DNA from: an uncultured Rhodanobacteraceae bacterium
Lineage (GTDB): Bacteria; Pseudomonadota; Gammaproteobacteria; Xanthomonadales; SZUA-5
DNA length: 34,882 bases
Direction: 5' to 3'
Assembly (NCBI GenBank): GCA_937928755.1
Contig: CALEZI010000160.1
Span: 1-34,882 of the forward strand
Shown here piece by piece: positions 23,999-31,444 of this stretch; position 1 is the stretch's first letter; each line of letters starts with the position of its first letter. The notes under the pieces are model-generated. The model did no database searches and had not been told where the DNA came from. It saw only the letters and a program-made list of their open reading frames with translations. The translations under genes and the position numbers were made by a program.

Positions 23999-25570
23999 TC
24001 AGGCCGCCAGAATCAGATCGCTGGCCTTTTCCGCGATCATTACCGTCGGTGCATTGGTGTTGCCGCTGATCAGCGTCGGCATGATTGAAGCGTCGACCAC
24101 GCGCAAGCCCTTGGTGCCGCGCACCCTCAGTTCGGGATCGACCACGGCGTTGCGATCGACGCCCATGCGGCAGGTGCTGACCGGGTGGTAGATGGTCTCG
24201 GCTCGGCGCCGGATGAAGGCTTTCAGGTCGGCCTCGCTGGTCATTCCGGCGCCCGGCTGCATCTCGTCGCCGGCGTAAGGCGCCAGCGGCGATTGCGCAA
24301 AGATCTCGCGACCGATGCGCACACCCTCCAGCATCATGTCGAGGTCTTCCGGCGCGCTCAGGTAGTTGGCGTGGATGCGCGGCGCCTGGAACGGATCTGC
24401 CGATGCCAGTTCCAGGTGGCCGCGGCTTTGTGGCCGCAACTGGCAGGCATGCAAGGTGAAGCCATTGCCGGGCAGGCGATTGCGGCCGTGGTCGTCGAGC
24501 AGCGCCGGCACGAAATGGAACTGCAGGTCCGGGCGGCCATCGGTCGCGAATTTCGAGCTGGCGAACCCACCGGTTTCGGCAATGTTGGAAGTGCCGATGC
24601 CGCTGCGGCCCAGGTAGTACTGCAATCCGATCCAGAGATCGTTGGTGCGATCGTAGGTGATCGGCTGCTTGCAACGGCGCAGCAGGCAGATATCCAGGTG
24701 GTCCGTCAGGTGGCGCCCGACGCCCGGCGCATCGACACGCACACCGATGCCGTGCCCACGCAGATGGTCGGCGGGGCCAACGCCGGAAAGCATCAACAGT
24801 TGCGGCGAATTGATCGCACCACCGCTGAGCAATACCTCCCGGTTCGCTTCGAAGCGCTCGAAGCGGCGGCCGACGCGGGCTTCGACGCCCACCGCGCGAT
24901 CGCGGTCGAACAGAACGCGCGTGGCTTGCGCATGGGTAACCACACGCAGATTGGGGCGCTTGAGCGCCTCACCCAGATAACCCGCAGCGGTACTGCAGCG
25001 GGCGCCATTGCGCTGGGTCACCTGGTACTGGCCAAAACCGAGTTGCTGGGTGCCGTTGAAGTCGGCGTTGCGCGCATGACCTGCAGCCGCTGCCGCCTCG
25101 AGAAAGGCCAGACTCAGCGGATTGACGTGACGCAGATTCTCCACCGACAGATGACCACCGGTTCCATGCAGCGCATCCGCACCACGCTGGTTGTCCTCGG
25201 AGCGACGGAAGTACGGCAGCACTTCGGCCCAGCTCCAGCCGCGATTGCCGGCGGCTGCCCAGCCATCGTAGTCGGCACGCTGTCCGCGGATGTAGCACAT
25301 CGCGTTGATCGAACTGGAGCCACCGAGGACGCGCCCCCGCGGCCAGTACATGCGCCGGTTGTCGAGCTGCGCTTCCGGTTCCGTCTGGTAGTTCCAGTTG
25401 AGGAACTTGACGTTGATCAGCTTGGCCAGTCCAGCGGGCATGTGAATGAACGGATGCCAGTCGCGCCCGCCAGCTTCGAGCAGCAGCACACGATGCTTGC
25501 CGTCGGCGCTCAGGCGATTGGCCAGCACGCAACCAGCAGAACCGGCACCGACGATGATGTAGTCGTACAC
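23999..25570 (-). CDS. GMC family FAD-dependent oxidoreductase (choline/alcohol dehydrogenase-like)
   Basis: This is a 523-aa glucose-methanol-choline oxidoreductase. The FAD-binding GAGSAGC lies at residues 8-14 (YDYIIVGAGSAGCVLANRLS) and LLLEAGG follows. The GMC signature RGRVLGGSSSINAMCYIRG is next, then SGGAINSPQLLMLSGVGP. At the C-terminus HPVSTCRMG holds the catalytic His, and SGNTNAPTVMIAEKAS the partner Asn. The GTG start at 25570 has GGGAG upstream and places YDYIIVG at the N-terminus as in the family; a longer reading to 25651 is less likely. The substrate cannot be decided: BetA-like choline oxidation and AlkJ-like alcohol oxidation are both possible, and no betB or betI is adjacent. 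Confidence 0.93.
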   Translation of the reverse strand: MYDYIIVGAGSAGCVLANRLSADGKHRVLLLEAGGRDWHPFIHMPAGLAKLINVKFLNWNYQTEPEAQLDNRRMYWPRGRVLGGSSSINAMCYIRGQRADYDGWAAAGNRGWSWAEVLPYFRRSEDNQRGADALHGTGGHLSVENLRHVNPLSLAFLEAAAAAGHARNADFNGTQQLGFGQYQVTQRNGARCSTAAGYLGEALKRPNLRVVTHAQATRVLFDRDRAVGVEARVGRRFERFEANREVLLSGGAINSPQLLMLSGVGPADHLRGHGIGVRVDAPGVGRHLTDHLDICLLRRCKQPITYDRTNDLWIGLQYYLGRSGIGTSNIAETGGFASSKFATDGRPDLQFHFVPALLDDHGRNRLPGNGFTLHACQLRPQSRGHLELASADPFQAPRIHANYLSAPEDLDMMLEGVRIGREIFAQSPLAPYAGDEMQPGAGMTSEADLKAFIRRRAETIYHPVSTCRMGVDRNAVVDPELRVRGTKGLRVVDASIMPTLISGNTNAPTVMIAEKASDLILAA

Positions 25571-25629
25571 GCAATCTCCCGCTGCAAGGCGTGGCCTGAA
25601 CAAGCGCGAACCGCTTTCGGAATCAATCA

Positions 25630-25656
25630 GTTGCATGTTGCACTGCAGCATGCAAC
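25630..25656. promoter_or_regulatory. Inverted repeat GTTGCATG-N11-CATGCAAC upstream of the GMC gene
   Basis: GTTGCATG (25630-25637) and CATGCAAC (25649-25656) are perfectly complementary, centred about 73 bp upstream of the proposed GTG. The size and spacing suit a dimeric repressor site, but no adjacent regulator gene supports this. Confidence 0.4.
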
Positions 25657-25776
25657 TGACAACCGGCAGGCGCGGCGCGATTCTTTGGGTCGCTGGTAGA
25701 GCAGTTGCTCTCTACGGCCGACGGTCCGTCTGTATCGGTACCTGGCGCCGACACGGCTCAGCGGGTTCGAACCCCA

Positions 25777-25838
25777 TTCGGGCTGAGCTTGTCGAGGCCC
25801 TCGCTTATTTGCAGGCCCTTGAACAAGCTCAGGGCGAA
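25777..25838. repeat. Inverted repeat TTCGGGCTGAGCTTGTCGAGG / CCCTTGAACAAGCTCAGGGC
   Basis: Imperfect arms at 25777-25800 and 25814-25838 belong to the CCCTGAGCTTGTCGAAGGGC-type intergenic repeat widespread in proteobacteria. The gap 25571-25906 holds this repeat, the inverted repeat at 25630 and a tRNA-like stretch at about 25685-25785. There is no protein gene I can support. Confidence 0.65.
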
Positions 25839-25906
25839 CGGAATCAGCACTGGCCAAGATGCTGGTCGCGGATTACGACCAGAAGTGCTTGAGCGAACCT
25901 CGCCGG

Positions 25907-26686
25907 TTACCGGAACTGCGGCGCCAGCAGACACTCGAATCCGGGCCGCGCGAACAGGTAACCCTGCATGTAGCGCACACCAAGCTCTGTCAGCACATCG
26001 CGTTCGTCGGTGGTCTCGATGCCCTCGGCGATCACCTCGATATTCAGGCGCACCGCCACCTGGATGATTCCGGCGACGATCGCCTGGCGCACGGTGTCGT
26101 TATGGATGTCGCGGGTCAGCGCCATGTCGAGCTTGATGATCTGCGGCTGGAAGCTCGCCAGCAGATTGAGCCCCGAATAGCCGGCGCCGAAGTCGTCGAT
26201 GGCGGTGGTGAAACCCCGTTTGCTGTACTCGTCGAATATCCGTTTCAGATGCGAGGGATCCTCGATCTGCTCGACCTCGGTTACCTCGAACATCAGGCGA
26301 TTGAGCGGGAAGTCGAACTGCAACGCGGCCTCCAGCGTCGCGCGGATGCAGGTCTCCGGTCGATACACGGCATTCGGCAGGAAGTTGATGCTGAGCTTGC
26401 AACCCGGGATGTCCTGCAAGCGCAGTCGCGACGCCAGTTCGATGGCACGGGTACGACAGGCCTGGTCGAAGCGATAGCGATTCTGATCATTGATCAACGC
26501 CAGGATGCTGGCTGCCGACTCCTGCCCCGGTCCACGCACCAGTGCCTCGTAGGCGAACAGCGTGCGCGTTCTCAGGTCGACGATCGGCTGAAACGCCATC
26601 GTGAAGGCGAAGCCGAGCGATTCAGTACCACGACATTCGGCGCAACCGACCGGGCGGAACGGACTTTCGAAATGAGTCTTTGCCAT
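25907..26686 (-). CDS. EAL domain cyclic-di-GMP phosphodiesterase
   Basis: This is a 259-aa protein consisting of an EAL domain after a short N-terminus with a CAEC pair (Cys15, Cys18). Residues for metal and c-di-GMP hydrolysis appear intact: EAL 47-49, Asn101, Glu134 in FEVTE, Asp164-Asp165 in DDFGAGYSG, Lys185 in KLD, Glu221 in EGIE and Gln241. Active hydrolysis to pGpG is therefore expected. No GGDEF, PAS or membrane part is present. The ATG at 26686 is my choice; a TTG at 26764 would add 26 residues, and the AAGG before the ATG is very close. It is divergent from the Cys-rich gene at 26860. Confidence 0.9.
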   Translation of the reverse strand: MAKTHFESPFRPVGCAECRGTESLGFAFTMAFQPIVDLRTRTLFAYEALVRGPGQESAASILALINDQNRYRFDQACRTRAIELASRLRLQDIPGCKLSINFLPNAVYRPETCIRATLEAALQFDFPLNRLMFEVTEVEQIEDPSHLKRIFDEYSKRGFTTAIDDFGAGYSGLNLLASFQPQIIKLDMALTRDIHNDTVRQAIVAGIIQVAVRLNIEVIAEGIETTDERDVLTELGVRYMQGYLFARPGFECLLAPQFR

Positions 26687-26812
26687 CCTTGGAGCATAGG
26701 CACGGGTGAAGCAACTTCCGTCAATTTGCGCGTCATTCGTCGCAATTGTCACGTTGTGCACCAATGGCCCGGCCGTGACGCGACCATCATGTCCGCTGCA
26801 CCGGCCATTGAC

Positions 26813-26826
26813 TTCACAAATGTGAA
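26813..26826. promoter_or_regulatory. Perfect palindrome TTCACA-AA-TGTGAA, candidate operator
   Basis: The 14-bp sequence TTCACAAATGTGAA is a 6-2-6 perfect palindrome, 34 bp upstream of the ATG at 26860. It lies within the 173-bp divergent region shared with the EAL gene. A further TTTTCACATGG half-like site covers the start codon region (26853-26863). Its inside-out order differs from the CRP/Clp TGTGA-N6-TCACA site. Confidence 0.45.
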
Positions 26827-26859
26827 ATTTGCCGCCTGTTTCGCATCCGGAGTTTTCAC

Positions 26860-27588
26860 ATGGTCAACCTCGCAATTTTTCATTCAACCCTGCCGCAGTA
26901 CCTCAGCTCCACAGCGCAAGAGGCAGACCAACGCAACATGCAGGTCGCCGTGGCAACCGACAACCGGGCCACGTTGTTGGCCGACGCAGGCAAGATCAAA
27001 GTCGACGCGCTGGTGGCCGATCTGGATCTGCTGGGAGCCAACCCGGAAACGGCCATCTCCGAATTCGAACGCGCGCTCAAGCCGGAACTGACCGTCATCG
27101 TCTACGCCTTTGCCAAATGGGAAGTGATCGAGCGGCTGCGCGGGCCGCAGCGCCAGTTGATGCGCGCACCGGTCAGCGCCCGCGCATTGCGCTCGAACAT
27201 GCTTGGGCTGATCGTCAAGCATCTGACACAGAATCCGGCCAAGGCAGTGGTGACGCCGCTGGAAACGGGGCTGATGCGGCTGGAACAGCAGGCACCGATG
27301 CGACGTTACAACGACATGCAACTGGCCGCATTGCAGGACGTGAGGAGCATGGTCGACTGCGAGTGTCCGAATCAGGTTGCCGACCTGGTGTTGCAGTTGA
27401 CGGCCTTCGAGACCTACTCGGCGCAATGCCAGAACAAGAACGAAAAGGACGCGCAGATGCATCGCCTGCTGGCGCGGGTCACCGGCCATGCCCGCGCGGT
27501 GATGGAATACGGTCTCAAGGAGCTGTGCGCGTTCGAGGGCATCGACGCCGCCGAACTGGTCAAGCGCGGCTCGCGCGCGACGGCCTGA
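26860..27588 (+). CDS. Cys-rich protein with a C-terminal domain of MerR-associated type, function unknown
   Basis: This is a 242-aa soluble protein. The N-terminal half (1-115) looks like an alpha/beta Rossmann-type or degenerate receiver domain, ending LTVIVYAFAKWEVIERLRG. The C-terminal half (about 148-232) is helical and carries VDCECP (Cys167, Cys169), YSAQC (Cys190), His201, His210 and Cys223. Similar DCECP-containing domains are, to my recollection, found after MerR-type DNA-binding domains in proteobacteria, but no helix-turn-helix is visible here. The clustered Cys/His could bind metal, heme or a cluster; this is inference. ATG at 26860 with CCGGAG eight bases upstream. It ends 6 bp from the convergent MOSC stop and is divergent from the EAL gene. 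Confidence 0.75.
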   Translation: MVNLAIFHSTLPQYLSSTAQEADQRNMQVAVATDNRATLLADAGKIKVDALVADLDLLGANPETAISEFERALKPELTVIVYAFAKWEVIERLRGPQRQLMRAPVSARALRSNMLGLIVKHLTQNPAKAVVTPLETGLMRLEQQAPMRRYNDMQLAALQDVRSMVDCECPNQVADLVLQLTAFETYSAQCQNKNEKDAQMHRLLARVTGHARAVMEYGLKELCAFEGIDAAELVKRGSRATA

Positions 27589-27594
27589 CGGCAG

Positions 27595-28404
27595 TCAAAC
27601 CGCCGACAACACTTCGACTCGATCGCCGACCCTGATCGCGCCGACACCGCGCGCGATCAGGTTCTGGCCGAAGGTGATGCCCTTGGGTCCACGGCGATAG
27701 AACTTCAACGTCGCCAGCGGCTCGCCGTCGGCATCGGCAACGGCGGTGTCAGGGTCGATCGTCGTGAGAATGCAGCGCACACAGGGTTTGACCACGTCGA
27801 ACTCGACCGCACCAATGCGGATGCGGCGCCAGCCGTCTTCGGCGTGCGCGGAAGTGCCATCGACCAACAGATTCGGCCGGAAGCGGCGCCAACCGAGCTC
27901 ACGACCCACGCGCGATGAAAGCGCGTCGCTGGCGGCGCGCGACAACAACAACAGCGGATAGCCATCGGCAAACGCGGTTTCGTCGCCCGCTCGGGAGTAC
28001 TCCGGATCGAGTGGGCGGTGCATCGACGGATCCGCGTAGACCAGGCGCACGGGTCGGCCCAGGTAGCTGCTGAACCAGTCTGCCGCCACGCCACCGGCGT
28101 CGACCGCGCTGACCTGGCTGCCCCAAACCGTTGCAGCGGTGCGCGACGCGTTGTCGGCGCAGGCGATCTCGATCGCGGTCATGTCGGGCGCGCTCACGCG
28201 CAGGCGCGCGTCGCCGAGTGGCTGCGCCTGCACGCGCAGCAGTTTCGGCGACTGGCGCCCGGTCTGGAAACGACCGCTTTCATCCACCAGCATCCAGCGG
28301 CGATCCTGCGCGAGCCCGCGCATTTCCACCTGCGCCGTCTCCAGCAGGTTGCCGGCACACGACTTGATCGGATAAACGCTGATGGCGGCGAGTTGGGCAG
28401 TCAT
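27595..28404 (-). CDS. MOSC domain protein, YcbX-like
   Basis: This is a 269-aa product with an N-terminal MOSC beta-barrel (LAAISVYPIKSCAGNLL, DRRWMLVDESGRFQTGRQ) and a C-terminal MOSC domain (FRPNLLVDG, VVKPCVRCILTTID, FGQNLIARG). The Cys of KPCVRC is the expected molybdenum-cofactor ligand. Such proteins, including YcbX and the mitochondrial mARC family, reduce N-hydroxylated compounds with an electron-donor partner. The C-terminal ferredoxin domain of YcbX is absent, so a separate donor would be needed. ATG at 28404. The promoter must lie in or near the 131-bp repeat array that begins 17 bp upstream. Confidence 0.92.
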   Translation of the reverse strand: MTAQLAAISVYPIKSCAGNLLETAQVEMRGLAQDRRWMLVDESGRFQTGRQSPKLLRVQAQPLGDARLRVSAPDMTAIEIACADNASRTAATVWGSQVSAVDAGGVAADWFSSYLGRPVRLVYADPSMHRPLDPEYSRAGDETAFADGYPLLLLSRAASDALSSRVGRELGWRRFRPNLLVDGTSAHAEDGWRRIRIGAVEFDVVKPCVRCILTTIDPDTAVADADGEPLATLKFYRRGPKGITFGQNLIARGVGAIRVGDRVEVLSAV

Positions 28405-28420
28405 GAGTGGTTTGGTTCCT

Positions 28421-28991
28421 GTGAGAGTACTGGTCGCCCCAGGCGGTGCGCTTGTTCGCGCATCGAAGCTGTGGGAACGGGTTTATCCCGCGACAGCTCT
28501 CGCGGAGTAAATCCGCTCCCACACGAAAATCAATACCTTACGGCATGTTCGGTGAGAGTCACGGTCGCCCCAGGCGGTGCGCTTGTTCGCGCATCGAAGC
28601 TGTGGGAGCGGGTTTATCCCGCGACAGCTCTCGCGGAGTAAATCCGCTCCCACACGAAAATCAATACCTTACGGCATGTTCGGTGAGAGTCACGGTCGCC
28701 CCAGGCGGTGCGCTTGTTCGCGCATCGAAGCTGTGGGAGCGGGTTTATCCCGCGACAGCTCTCGCGGAGTAAATCCGCTCCCACACGAAAATCAATACCT
28801 TACGGCATGTTCGGTGAGAGTCACGGTCGCCCCAGGCGGTGCGCTTGTTCGCGCATCGAAGCTGTGGGAGCGGGTTTATCCCGCGACAGCTCTCGCGGAG
28901 TAAATCCGCTCCCACACGAAAATCAATACCTTACGGCATGTTCGGTGAGAGTCACGGTCGCCCCAGGCGGTGCGCCTGTTCGCGCATCGAA
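28421..28991 (+). repeat. Tandem array of a 131-bp REP-like unit (4 full copies plus 47 bp)
   Basis: Units begin GTGAGAG at 28421, 28552, 28683 and 28814, with a truncated fifth at 28945-28991. Copies 2, 3 and 4 read identically; copy 1 differs at a few bases (TACTGG for TCACGG, GGGAACGGG for GGGAGCGGG). Each unit contains TGTGGGAGCGG with its exact inverse CCGCTCCCACA. Nested inside are GGGTTTATCCC and CGCGACAGCTCTCGCG, so every unit can form a strong hairpin. Near identity implies recent amplification. The gap 28405-29392 has no gene; apparent frames only follow the repeat. Confidence 0.95.
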
Positions 28992-29033
28992 CAGTGGGTG
29001 TCGCAAGAATGCGGACTGTATTTCTGGACGCAA

Positions 29034-29207
29034 AGGACGCTAAGGGACGCAAAGGAGATCAACAGCCACGACTTGCATGAATGGCCGCTGGCATCTGCTG
29101 TTCTTGCGTGCCCGGCCCGGCAGCAAGCTGCCGTGCGTTCGACGGCAGCGGCATGCCGCGGAATGCCCCGTCTCACCCTTTGCGCCCCTTTGCGTCCTTT
29201 GCGTCCC
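29034..29207. repeat. GACGCAAAGGACGCAAAG element, copy 4
   Basis: The left end GGACGCAAAGGACGCTAAGG then GACGCAAAGG (29034-29055) is inverse to CCTTTGCGCCCCTTTGCGTC then CTTTGCGTCC (29178-29207). About 120 bp of unrelated sequence lies between. It follows the 131-bp array after 42 bp. Confidence 0.75.
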
Positions 29208-29392
29208 CAATCACAGGGTCGTCAGCATTCACAGGAAAATGCTTAAACTTCAATCTGTTACAGTATGTCCTGATCCACGAGCTTGCTAAACGCATCCACG
29301 CGCGTCGCAGCTTCGACCTCGTGCAGTATAGGCAGTCATGCCGAGCCCCGGCAGAACACGCCAATCGGCACCGGGGAAATGCGGAGGGTTCA

Positions 29393-29866
29393 ATGGTTCC
29401 GTTGAGTCTGGCCCAGCTTTCGGCATACGCCGATGCCGTCTACGAAGTCGACCTGGAAGGCAGCTGGGCTGATGTGAGGACATTCGCGCCGTCTGCCTAC
29501 GGCTCGCCGGCGACGCTGATCAGTGCCTGCAATCCCTGGTCGCAGTTGCTTTCCGACGCCGAGAATGCGCAACGAAATCACGGGCTCTACGGGCAGATCG
29601 AAACCAGCCGGCACGACTGGTATCGCGCACGCGGACGCTCAGTCGACTTGCGCTGGATCGAACCAGGTTTCCTCGTATTGGCGCCCCTCGACCTGATCGA
29701 TGTCTGGGCACGCCAGTGGCAGCAGCACGCGGTGCTGGTCCTTCGCGGCACCGGGCAGAGCCCCGCGTTGCGCCTGTACTCACCGTTTGCCGGCGACGAT
29801 CCTCCGCCGCGATTGGCCAATATGCACCTCGAATGGGTAGGATGCGGCCCGCCTGCCTCGTCTTGA
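29393..29866 (+). CDS. DUF3293-like protein
   Basis: This is a 157-aa soluble protein. The central stretch SACNPWSQLLSDAENAQRNH and the later WIEPGFLVLAP match the pattern I associate with DUF3293, a family of unknown function in proteobacteria. No catalytic motif, signal peptide or membrane helix is seen. ATG at 29393 is preceded by GGAGGG, a strong ribosome site; the same frame is open to 29081 through a repeat element. It ends 10 bp before ccmA, so it may be read together with the ccm operon without being functionally part of it. Confidence 0.75.
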   Translation: MVPLSLAQLSAYADAVYEVDLEGSWADVRTFAPSAYGSPATLISACNPWSQLLSDAENAQRNHGLYGQIETSRHDWYRARGRSVDLRWIEPGFLVLAPLDLIDVWARQWQQHAVLVLRGTGQSPALRLYSPFAGDDPPPRLANMHLEWVGCGPPASS

Positions 29867-29876
29867 ACCGCCGCGC

Positions 29877-30530
29877 TTGTCCACGAACGCCGCCAACACC
29901 GACGTCCAACCGCTGCTGCACGCGCGCCAGCTCACCTGCCTGCGCGACGAGGAGCCGTTGTTCGTGCCGATCGATATCGATCTGCCTGACGGTCACCTGC
30001 TGGTTCTGGAGGGCCGCAACGGCGCCGGCAAGACCACGCTGCTGCGGGCGCTGCTGGGGCTGCATCCGTTGAGCGCCGACGAACTGCGCTTTCAGGGCGT
30101 CGATGTGCTGCGCGAGCGTCATCCGCTGTGTGCCGGCGCGCTGTGGCTGGGCCATCTGCTGGCGCTCAAGGGCGACCTGACAGTGCGTGAGAACCTGCAC
30201 TACAGCCTCGCCATCGGCAGCGACGCCGAAGCTGGCGACGTCGACACGCTCTGCGTCGACCTTGGTCTTGCCGGCTACGAAGACACACCGACGCGCGCAC
30301 TGTCGGCCGGCCAGCGCAAGCGCGCCGCGCTGGCACGCCTTGCGGCCAGCCGCTCTGCGCTGTGGTTGCTCGACGAACCTTTCGCAAATCTCGACGCCCA
30401 GGGCATGCAAGTCGTCGAACGCCTGCTCGCCACGCACCTCGCCCGCGGCGGCAGCGCCATGCTGACCAGCCATGGCGTGCTGCCGATCACGCTGCCGGCG
30501 ACCACGGTGCGCCTGGAGCATGCGCGATGA
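29877..30530 (+). CDS. ccmA: Cytochrome c maturation ABC transporter, ATP-binding protein
   Basis: CcmA is the ATPase of the CcmABCD complex that releases holo-CcmE during heme delivery. The 217-aa product has Walker A GRNGAGKT, the signature LSAGQRKRAALARL, Walker B LWLLDEPFANLD and a switch His in TSHG. The apparent start is a TTG at 29877, giving MSTNAANTDVQPL. No ATG or GTG precedes it in frame, and the Shine-Dalgarno is weak. In most bacteria ccmB follows immediately; here 223 bp carrying a repeat element intervene. Confidence 0.94.
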   Translation: MSTNAANTDVQPLLHARQLTCLRDEEPLFVPIDIDLPDGHLLVLEGRNGAGKTTLLRALLGLHPLSADELRFQGVDVLRERHPLCAGALWLGHLLALKGDLTVRENLHYSLAIGSDAEAGDVDTLCVDLGLAGYEDTPTRALSAGQRKRAALARLAASRSALWLLDEPFANLDAQGMQVVERLLATHLARGGSAMLTSHGVLPITLPATTVRLEHAR

Positions 30531-30556
30531 CCTGCGCTTACCTGCAACAGGCATTT

Positions 30557-30712
30557 GTCCGCAAAGGACGCAAAGAAGAGCCTTCGACAAGTCGATTCGA
30601 CGCAACCGCTGCGCCTTTCGCTGTTGGATGCATCCACTTCGAAGCAACAGACTCGGCGTGTCCCATTCCGATCCGCTTTTCTCTGCGTCCTTTGCGTCCT
30701 TTGCGGACAAAA
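30557..30712. repeat. GCAAAGGACGCAAAG element, copy 5, inside the ccm operon
   Basis: The left end GTCCGCAAAGGACGCAAAG (30557-30575) is inverse to the right end CTGCGTCCTTTGCGTCCTTT then GCGGACAAAA (30683-30712). It fills most of the 30531-30753 gap between ccmA and ccmB. The element has no stop in the frame leading into ccmB, so it need not block readthrough. It lacks a terminator-like T-run. Confidence 0.8.
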
Positions 30713-30753
30713 ATGCTCCTGACCCACTGCCAATCAACCACAAAGAGAGCGCC

Positions 30754-31437
30754 ATGAGCGCGCTCCGCCCCTACCACGCGCTGCTCGCGCGCGACCTGAG
30801 GCTGGCGTTCCGGCGTCGCGCCGACCTGCTGCTGCCGCTCGGTTTTGCCGTGCTGGTGGTGCTGCTGTTCGGTATCGCGCTCGGCGGCACACCGGAACGG
30901 CTGGCGCCGGTGTCGGCGCCGGTGATCTGGGTCACGGTCCTGCTGGCGGGGTTTCTGAGCCTCGATGGCCTGTTCCGACCTGATGTCGACGACGGCACCC
31001 TCGATCAGTGGCTGGCCGGGCCGACTTCGATCGTGGGCTTGATGTATGCCAAGGCACTCGCGCACTGGTTGTTGTACGGTGTCGGCCTGACCTTGTCGAC
31101 TCCATTGCTGGCCATGTTGCTGAACCTGCCCGCCGAACTGTTGCCGGTCATGCTGATCGCACTGGGGATCGGCACCCTCGGCGCAACCCAGATCGGCATT
31201 GTCGCGGCGGCGTTGACGGCGCGTTTGCGTCGCAGTGGTATTTTGCTGGCGTTGATCGTGATGCCGTTGTATTTGCCTCTGCTGATCTTCGGCAGCGGCG
31301 CAGTCGACGCGGTGCGTCTGGGCGAATCGCCAAAGGCCGCCTTGCTGTTGTTGGCGGCGCAGACCGTGTTGTTGTTGACCCTTGCGCCTCCGGCGGCTGC
31401 CGCAGCCTTGCGCATCGGCTCGGACAATCCCCCATGA
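30754..31437 (+). CDS. ccmB: Heme exporter / cytochrome c maturation membrane protein
   Basis: CcmB is the integral membrane subunit pairing with CcmA. The 227-aa product has about six hydrophobic helices and opens with LLARDLRLAFRRRADLLLPLGFAVLV, then FRPDVDDGTLDQWL and PLYLPLLIFG, all typical. ATG at 30754 with AGAGAG upstream. The frame is open back to 30472, but the extension is repeat-derived. It ends 7 bp before ccmC. Confidence 0.95.
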   Translation: MSALRPYHALLARDLRLAFRRRADLLLPLGFAVLVVLLFGIALGGTPERLAPVSAPVIWVTVLLAGFLSLDGLFRPDVDDGTLDQWLAGPTSIVGLMYAKALAHWLLYGVGLTLSTPLLAMLLNLPAELLPVMLIALGIGTLGATQIGIVAAALTARLRRSGILLALIVMPLYLPLLIFGSGAVDAVRLGESPKAALLLLAAQTVLLLTLAPPAAAAALRIGSDNPP

Positions 31438-31444
31438 GGTTTCA

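Noticed and set aside
23530..24191. Open frames across the 74-bp array, encoding LDASR-type repeats
   Set aside because: All three plus frames are partly open, the spacings of 73, 74 and 75 bp break any one frame, and no ribosome site or conserved start is present.
28421..28991. Possible CRISPR array
   Set aside because: Units are contiguous and near identical with no variable spacers, and no cas gene is nearby. The same reasoning excludes 23513-23882.
28446..29246. Four overlapping frames of about 108-135 codons in the 131-bp array
   Set aside because: The unit length is not a multiple of three, so the same peptides recur from shifted starts. They are by-products of the repeat.
30472..30753. 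N-terminal extension of ccmB into ccmA
   Set aside because: The extension is out of frame with ccmA and derived from the repeat element. The CcmB N-terminus fits the ATG at 30754.
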